Translations under genes and position numbers: made by a program
Notes under the pieces: model-generated
Seen by the model: only the letters and a program-made list of their open reading frames with translations
Databases searched by the model: none
What the model was told of the DNA's origin: nothing
Shown: positions 1 to 7,851 of the stretch, piece by piece
How the letters are laid out: each line of letters begins with the position of its first letter
Numbering within the stretch: the first letter of the stretch is position 1
Source: an uncultured Campylobacter sp.
GTDB taxonomy: Bacteria; Campylobacterota; Campylobacteria; Campylobacterales; Campylobacteraceae
Assembly (NCBI GenBank): GCA_905373295.1
Contig: CAJPSJ010000085.1
Location: 1 to 7,851 of the forward strand
Length of the DNA: 7,851 bases
Direction: 5' to 3'

Positions 1-113
1 AAATTTACAATCTACAGAAATGAAAATTTATGGATTGATTTATTTGGAGCTAAAGTTCGAGTTTAAATTTCGGCTCGTAAAGCGGGTTAAATTTTAAGTG
101 CTGTTTTAAAATT
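1..113. other. AT-rich non-coding stretch beyond the fusA 3' structure
   Basis: No gene is supported here. The stretch is AT-rich with repeated AAATTT/TTTAAA words and lies beyond the hairpin that follows fusA. The only plus-strand reading frame with an ATG is 25 codons long (20-97), has no Shine-Dalgarno sequence and gives a low-complexity Lys/Phe-rich peptide. There is no tuf gene, unlike the E. coli str operon, where tufA follows fusA. The next gene to the left is outside the window. Confidence 0.6.
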
Positions 114-168
114 TAAGAAGCGCCGGGGGTTGGCGATAAAGTTATCGCCGCGCCCTAGCGCTCTTTAA
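114..168 (-). terminator. Probable intrinsic terminator after fusA
   Basis: On the minus strand a long imperfect hairpin begins a few bases after the fusA stop codon. Its core is a perfect inverted repeat (132-149, arms GGCGATAA and TTATCGCC). Outside that, GGG pairs with CCC, and GCGC (158-161) pairs with GCGC (120-123). A short A/T-rich extension with one bulge continues the stem. The sequence then runs into TTCTTAAATTTT, a broken rather than pure U tract. The plus strand beyond the other side has no T run, so the structure is best oriented to stop fusA transcription. It would end the rpsL-rpsG-fusA transcript. The weak U tract leaves room for partial readthrough or a role as a 3'-end stabiliser. 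Confidence 0.6.
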
Positions 169-170
169 GC

Positions 171-2246
171 TTAGCCGTTGCGCTTTTTAATGATCTCTTC
201 GCCGACGTTCTTAGGAACCTCGTCGTAGTGATCAAATTCCATCGAATAGGTAGCGCGACCCTGCGTCTGAGAGCGCAGATCGGTCGAGTAACCGAACATC
301 TCAGAAAGCGGGCAAAACGCGTCGATGATCTTGTTACCGCCGCGCTCACTCATGTTATTGACCTGTCCGCGGCGCTTGTTTAGATCGCCGATGACATCGC
401 CCATATACTCCTCAGGGGTTTCTACCTCGACCTTCATCATAGGCTCCAAGATCACGGCACCTGCTTTTCTAGCGCCCTCTTTAAAGCCCATAGAAGCGGC
501 AAGTTTGAATGCCATTTCAGAGCTGTCGACTTCGTGGTAGCTTCCGTCATAGACAGTTACACGCACGTCCTCAACCGGGTAGCCCGCCAAAACGCCGTTT
601 TGCATCGCCTCTTGGCAGCCCTTATCGACTGCAGGTATGTATTCTTTCGGAATCGCGCCGCCTTTGATATCGTTTACGAACTCATATCCGGTGCCAGGCT
701 CCAAAGGCTCTAGGCGCAAAAATACGTGACCGTATTGACCGCGACCGCCCGATTGCTTGGCGTATTTGTACTCCTGCTCGACCGTTTTGCGGATAGTCTC
801 GCGATATGCGACCTGCGGCTGTCCGACCTCGGCCTCGACTTTAAATTCTCTAAGCATTCTATCTACGATGATCTCGAGGTGTAGCTCGCCCATTCCCGAA
901 ATGATAGTTTGTCCGCTCTCTTCGTCGGTCGCGACCCTAAAGCTCGGATCTTCTTGCGCCAATTTTTGAAGCGCGATACCCATTTTTTCTTGATCGGCTT
1001 TGGTTTTAGGCTCCACTGCTACGCTAATAACCGGATCAGGAAATTCCATACGTTCTAAAATTACTTTATCTTTTTCGCTAGCTAGAGTATCGCCCGTAAG
1101 AGTGTCTTTAAGACCCACAACGGCGCCGATCTCGCCCGCATATAGCTCTTTGATCTCTTCGCGTTTATTCGAGTGCATCCTTAGCAAGCGTCCGATGCGC
1201 TCTTTTTTACCCTTGCCGGTATTTACGACGTAGCTGCCGCTTTCCAAAACGCCGCGATAAACGCGTACAAATGTAAGCTGACCTACGAAAGGATCGGTCA
1301 TAATCTTAAATCCAAGACCCGCGAACTCGCCCTCGTCGGTAGAACTTACGTGAACCTCGCTGCCGTCCTCATACTGACCCTTAATCGCAGGCACTTCATC
1401 AGGCGCAGGTAGATAATCTACGACCGCATCTAGCAAAGGCTGCACGCCTTTATTTTTAAACGCGGTACCGCATAGCATAGGAAAAAAGCTTAGGCTTAAG
1501 CAGCCTTTCTTGATGCCCTTTTTAATCTCTTCTACGCTTAGCTCTTCGCCGTTAAAATACTTCTCCATCAAAGCTTCATCAGTCTCTGCTACCGCCTCAA
1601 TCATCTTGTCGCGATATTCCTGTGCTTTTTCTCGTAACTCGGCAGGAATTTCAACGATCTCAGGAGCAGAAGGACCCTTGCTGTCATCCCAAACGAGCGC
1701 CTTCATAGTAACCAAATCTATAACACCCTTGAAATCATCCTCTGCGCCGATCGGAATTTGAATCGGAACTGGATGAGCCTTGAGCCTATCTTTTACCTGC
1801 CGTTCGACATTATAGAAATTTGCGCCGACGCGGTCCATTTTATTTACGAAAATAATGCGCGGAACATGGTATTTATTCGCTTGACGCCAAACGGTCTCGC
1901 TTTGAGGCTGAACGCCGCCTACAGAGCAAAATACTGCTACCGCACCATCTAAAACGCGCATCGAGCGCTCGACTTCGATAGTAAAGTCAACGTGGCCCGG
2001 GGTGTCTATCAAATTTATCTGATGATTATTCCAAAAGCAGGTCGTTGCCGCAGACGTAATAGTAATGCCACGCTCGCGTTCCTGCTCCATCCAGTCCATA
2101 GTAGCGGCGCCCTCGTGAACCTCGCCAATCTTATGGCTCATACCGGTAAAAAATAGAATTCTTTCGCTTGTGGTCGTCTTTCCGGCGTCGATGTGAGCGG
2201 CAATACCGATATTTCTAACCATATGTAAAGGGGTTTTTCTTGCCAT
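171..2246 (-). CDS. fusA: Elongation factor G (EF-G), translocation GTPase
   Basis: EF-G is the cytosolic GTPase that drives translocation of tRNA and mRNA on the ribosome and helps recycle ribosomes with RRF. The 691-residue product has the full bacterial length. The G motifs are all present: G1 AHIDAGKT (17-24), G2 RGITI (59-63, with the switch I Thr62), G3 DTPGH (81-85), G4 NKMD (135-138) and G5 around CGTA (259-262). Domain II follows at about 290-405, domain III at 406-480, domain IV at 481-605 and domain V to the end. The domain IV tip loop [10 protein letters not shown] (568-577) carries the His571 expected to reach the decoding centre. The ATG start is preceded at 5 bases by a strong AGGAGG that overlaps the rpsG stop, so translation is probably coupled to rpsG. 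The stop is TAA. It reads as canonical EF-G, with no sign of the paralogue EF-G2 or of a tetracycline-protection protein. Confidence 0.98.
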   Translation of the reverse strand: MARKTPLHMVRNIGIAAHIDAGKTTTSERILFFTGMSHKIGEVHEGAATMDWMEQERERGITITSAATTCFWNNHQINLIDTPGHVDFTIEVERSMRVLDGAVAVFCSVGGVQPQSETVWRQANKYHVPRIIFVNKMDRVGANFYNVERQVKDRLKAHPVPIQIPIGAEDDFKGVIDLVTMKALVWDDSKGPSAPEIVEIPAELREKAQEYRDKMIEAVAETDEALMEKYFNGEELSVEEIKKGIKKGCLSLSFFPMLCGTAFKNKGVQPLLDAVVDYLPAPDEVPAIKGQYEDGSEVHVSSTDEGEFAGLGFKIMTDPFVGQLTFVRVYRGVLESGSYVVNTGKGKKERIGRLLRMHSNKREEIKELYAGEIGAVVGLKDTLTGDTLASEKDKVILERMEFPDPVISVAVEPKTKADQEKMGIALQKLAQEDPSFRVATDEESGQTIISGMGELHLEIIVDRMLREFKVEAEVGQPQVAYRETIRKTVEQEYKYAKQSGGRGQYGHVFLRLEPLEPGTGYEFVNDIKGGAIPKEYIPAVDKGCQEAMQNGVLAGYPVEDVRVTVYDGSYHEVDSSEMAFKLAASMGFKEGARKAGAVILEPMMKVEVETPEEYMGDVIGDLNKRRGQVNNMSERGGNKIIDAFCPLSEMFGYSTDLRSQTQGRATYSMEFDHYDEVPKNVGEEIIKKRNG

Positions 2247-2251
2247 GATGC

Positions 2252-2255
2252 CCTC

Positions 2256-2257
<2 letters not shown>
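2252..2257 (-). promoter_or_regulatory. fusA ribosome binding site overlapping the rpsG stop codon
   Basis: The minus strand reads TAGGAGGGCATCATG. The TAG ends rpsG, its AG is the start of the AGGAGG Shine-Dalgarno sequence, and the fusA ATG follows after five bases. A ribosome ending rpsG therefore sits on the fusA initiation site, which favours coupled translation. This is the strongest Shine-Dalgarno sequence in the window and supports 2246 as the fusA start. Confidence 0.9.
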
Positions 2258-2735
<478 letters not shown>

Positions 2736-2737
2736 TC

Positions 2738-2751
2738 AAATTTTAAAATTT
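2738..2751. repeat. 14-bp perfect AT palindrome in the rpsL-rpsG gap
   Basis: AAATTTTAAAATTT is a perfect palindrome located immediately upstream of the rpsG Shine-Dalgarno sequence. It is composed only of A and T and has no loop, so a stable RNA hairpin is unlikely. The rest of the 69-base gap (2727-2795) holds one weak 5-bp inverted repeat (CGGCA 2762-2766 with TGCCG 2775-2779). No promoter or terminator is clear in it, which fits rpsL and rpsG being co-transcribed. Confidence 0.4.
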
Positions 2752-2795
2752 TACTCAAACTCGGCAAAATCTAGTGCCGGTCTGTTTAGGCCAAA

Positions 2796-3170
2796 CTATT
2801 TTTTAGGTCGTTTAGCACCGTATTTTGATCTTGCAACGGTTCGTTTCGCAACGCCTGCAGTATCTAGCGCACCGCGGACGATGTGGTATTTAACGCCCGG
2901 TAGGTCCTTTACGCGACCGCCACGAACTAGCACAATGGAGTGCTCTTGTAGATTGTGACCTTCACCGCCGATATAGCTGATGACTTCAAATCCGCTAGTA
3001 AGCCTTACTTTGGCAACTTTACGAAGCGCAGAGTTTGGCTTTTTAGGGGTCGTGGTGTAGACCTTAGTGCAAACTCCTCTTCGTTGAGGGCAATTCTTTA
3101 GCGCCGGAGACTTCGATTTCTCGGTAATCTTCTTGCGCTCTTTTCTGACCAATTGATTTATGGTTGGCAC
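2796..3170 (-). CDS. rpsL: 30S ribosomal protein S12 (uS12), GTG start
   Basis: uS12 lies at the decoding centre of the 30S subunit, where it controls tRNA selection accuracy and forms part of the streptomycin pocket. The product is 124 residues, begins [10 protein letters not shown], and holds the signature [11 protein letters not shown] (41-51) and [10 protein letters not shown] (84-93). Lys43 and Lys88, the classic streptomycin-resistance positions, are both wild type. Asp89 is the residue that RimO methylthiolates in some bacteria. The start is GTG at 3170, with AAAGGA five bases upstream. An ATG two bases further upstream (3172) is out of frame and closes after four codons, so it cannot begin this protein. 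The stop is TAG. A TATAAT element 38 bases upstream suggests that rpsL opens its own transcript, which also carries rpsG and fusA, although readthrough from the doxX-like gene is possible. Confidence 0.98.
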   Translation of the reverse strand: MPTINQLVRKERKKITEKSKSPALKNCPQRRGVCTKVYTTTPKKPNSALRKVAKVRLTSGFEVISYIGGEGHNLQEHSIVLVRGGRVKDLPGVKYHIVRGALDTAGVAKRTVARSKYGAKRPKK

Positions 3171-3175
3171 ATCTT

Positions 3176-3181
3176 TCCTTT
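3176..3181 (-). promoter_or_regulatory. rpsL ribosome binding site deciding a GTG start
   Basis: AAAGGA lies five bases before the GTG (3170) but only three before the overlapping out-of-frame ATG (3172). The spacing favours GTG, and only the GTG frame gives S12 with its conserved PTINQLVRK beginning. Confidence 0.85.
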
Positions 3182-3208
3182 CACAAAAATTTATTCAAAA
3201 AGATTTGG

Positions 3209-3214
3209 ATTATA
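3209..3214 (-). promoter_or_regulatory. Likely sigma-70 promoter (-10 TATAAT) for rpsL-rpsG-fusA
   Basis: The minus strand carries a perfect TATAAT hexamer, with a purine start expected near 3200-3203. That would give a leader of about 30 bases ending in the rpsL Shine-Dalgarno sequence. No TTGACA-like -35 box sits at the usual spacing. Instead the upstream sequence is T/A-rich, as is typical of Campylobacter housekeeping promoters, whose -35 is poorly conserved. It lies in the 83-base gap between the doxX-like gene and rpsL, which suggests the str-type genes can be transcribed independently of rpoC. In AT-rich gaps a TATAAT can occur by chance, so this is a strong candidate and not proof. 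Confidence 0.65.
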
Positions 3215-3222
3215 CTTTGTTT

Positions 3223-3244
3223 AAACTTACAGAAACGTAAATTT
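3223..3244. promoter_or_regulatory. Imperfect dyad at the -35 region of the rpsL promoter
   Basis: The sequence has the form AAA-c-TTAC-N6-GTAA-a-TTT, an inverted repeat with seven of eight positions matched in each arm. It starts nine bases upstream of the TATAAT box, so it covers the -35 region. This is the layout of a repressor or activator site, but I do not recognise the motif. In the minus-strand RNA it would also form a 9-bp, G-U-containing, low-GC hairpin just after the doxX-like stop codon, without a following U tract. It could be an operator, a weak 3' structure or chance. Confidence 0.35.
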
Positions 3245-3253
3245 AACTAAATT

Positions 3254-3643
3254 TTAATCTCTAATCAGTACAAACTCTCCGCCGCCGCAGATCACTAAGC
3301 AGATCGCAGCAGAAAGATACAGATATATGATTTCCAGCTCAAATCCGCCCACGCCGGTAAGCGCGCTCAACGGAGTGTGTAGGACATATATTATCATGAG
3401 CACGTTTGCGATCACAAGCAGAGCGCCTATGCGGCAAAATACGCCTATGATTATCATCGCTGGCGCCAGCACCTCGCCTATGTATGCACCGTAAGCCACT
3501 AAATCCGGAATTCCTCTGGCTACCAGCATCGATTTTACGCCGTCTATGCCGTGAGTAAGTTTAAAAATTCCGTGCATTAAAAGACAAACTCCAAACCCCA
3601 ACCTGATAAACAACAGACCGAAATTTATGTTGATCATATTCAT
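3254..3643 (-). CDS. DoxX family inner-membrane protein
   Basis: This is a small hydrophobic protein of 129 residues with about four predicted membrane helices (roughly 9-27, 47-69, 71-89 and 101-121). The family pattern is visible: RLGFGVCLLMHGIFKL in helix 1, then a loop ending GIP, then GEVLAPAMIIIGVFCRIGALL across helices 2-3. There is no signal peptide. DoxX relatives are linked to quinone or redox chemistry in a few organisms (DoxD/DoxX of Acidianus, a mycobacterial oxidoreductase complex), but most have no known function. Cys20, Cys70, Cys115 and Cys119 are present, and no redox role can be assigned from sequence. The ATG at 3643 has AAAGGA six bases upstream; an in-frame ATG two codons later is a less likely start. 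It lies 35 bases after rpoC and 83 before rpsL, an unexpected place for such a gene. Its base use looks like that of its neighbours. Confidence 0.85.
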   Translation of the reverse strand: MNMININFGLLFIRLGFGVCLLMHGIFKLTHGIDGVKSMLVARGIPDLVAYGAYIGEVLAPAMIIIGVFCRIGALLVIANVLMIIYVLHTPLSALTGVGGFELEIIYLYLSAAICLVICGGGEFVLIRD

Positions 3644-3649
3644 GTTTCA

Positions 3650-3655
3650 TCCTTT
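3650..3655 (-). promoter_or_regulatory. Ribosome binding site of the doxX-like gene
   Basis: AAAGGA lies six bases before the ATG at 3643 and one base after the end of the rpoC-doxX stem-loop. It supports this ATG over the ATG at 3637 and leaves the site exposed even if the stem-loop forms. Confidence 0.75.
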
Positions 3656-3656
3656 A

Positions 3657-3678
3657 AATTTAGGGCTTGCGCCCTAAA

Positions 3679-3680
<2 letters not shown>
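3657..3680. terminator. Perfect 10-bp stem-loop between rpoC and the doxX-like gene
   Basis: Arms AATTTAGGGC (3657-3666) and GCCCTAAATT (3671-3680) enclose a four-base loop. Read on the minus strand, the stem starts inside the rpoC stop codon and is followed only by TTTAAAGG, so it would be a weak or partial terminator for rpoC transcripts. Read on the plus strand, it is followed by A and then six T (3682-3687), a better terminator layout that would act on antisense transcripts entering rpoC. A ribosome finishing rpoC would cover the first arm and melt the stem. It may attenuate expression between rpoC and doxX or protect the rpoC 3' end. Confidence 0.5.

Positions 3681-7851
<4,171 letters not shown>

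Noticed and set aside
20..97. 25-codon plus-strand ORF in the non-coding left end
   Set aside because: It has no Shine-Dalgarno sequence, is low-complexity Lys/Phe-rich, and matches nothing I recognise.
155..349. 64-codon minus-strand frame overlapping the fusA 3' end
   Set aside because: It is an alternative frame within fusA, Arg/Ser-rich, and runs into the terminator; no family is recognisable.
325..1952. Plus-strand open frames opposite fusA
   Set aside because: They lie entirely over the EF-G coding sequence, and their composition is what the complement of that gene's codons gives.
2762..2779. Possible terminator or S7-binding hairpin between rpsL and rpsG
   Set aside because: Only a 5-bp stem (CGGCA/TGCCG) with an 8-base loop and no U tract. 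It is too weak to call, and I could not match it to the E. coli S7 site.
2796..3170. Streptomycin-resistance mutation in rpsL
   Set aside because: Lys43, Lys88 and the PGV at 91-93 are all wild type.

Overview
The window is a housekeeping segment of a Campylobacterota genome, most likely a Campylobacter. All five genes lie on the minus strand and are read right to left: rpoC (5' end off the right edge), a DoxX-type membrane protein gene, rpsL, rpsG and fusA. The rpoC-rpsL-rpsG-fusA order, the absence of a tuf gene after fusA, and the RpoC and S12 sequences fit Campylobacter. The base composition looks near the mid-40s % GC by eye (not computed), with many AAATTT/TTTAAA stretches. That points to a higher-GC oral-type species (C. 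gracilis, rectus, showae or curvus) rather than C. jejuni. The species is inference.

Layout by plus coordinates. Positions 1-170 hold no gene; they contain the structured 3' end of the fusA transcript, a long imperfect hairpin that probably ends the operon. Next come fusA (171-2246), rpsG (2256-2726), rpsL (2796-3170), an 83-base gap with a TATAAT promoter element and a dyad (3171-3253), the doxX-like gene (3254-3643), a 35-base gap with a perfect 10-bp stem-loop (3644-3678), and rpoC (3679 to the right edge).

rpoC encodes the beta-prime subunit of RNA polymerase. rpsL and rpsG encode small-subunit ribosomal proteins uS12 and uS7, and fusA encodes the translocation factor EF-G, so the block couples transcription and translation machinery. 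The doxX-like gene has no known role in either process and is the odd member. It sits between the polymerase gene and the str-type genes, which have a plausible promoter of their own just upstream of rpsL.

I see no mobile element, CRISPR array, tRNA, rRNA or defence system, and no convincing undescribed system. The points worth checking are the doxX insertion, the signals at its two borders, the GTG start of rpsL with an overlapping out-of-frame ATG, the large insert in the RpoC trigger loop, and the fusA 3' structure.
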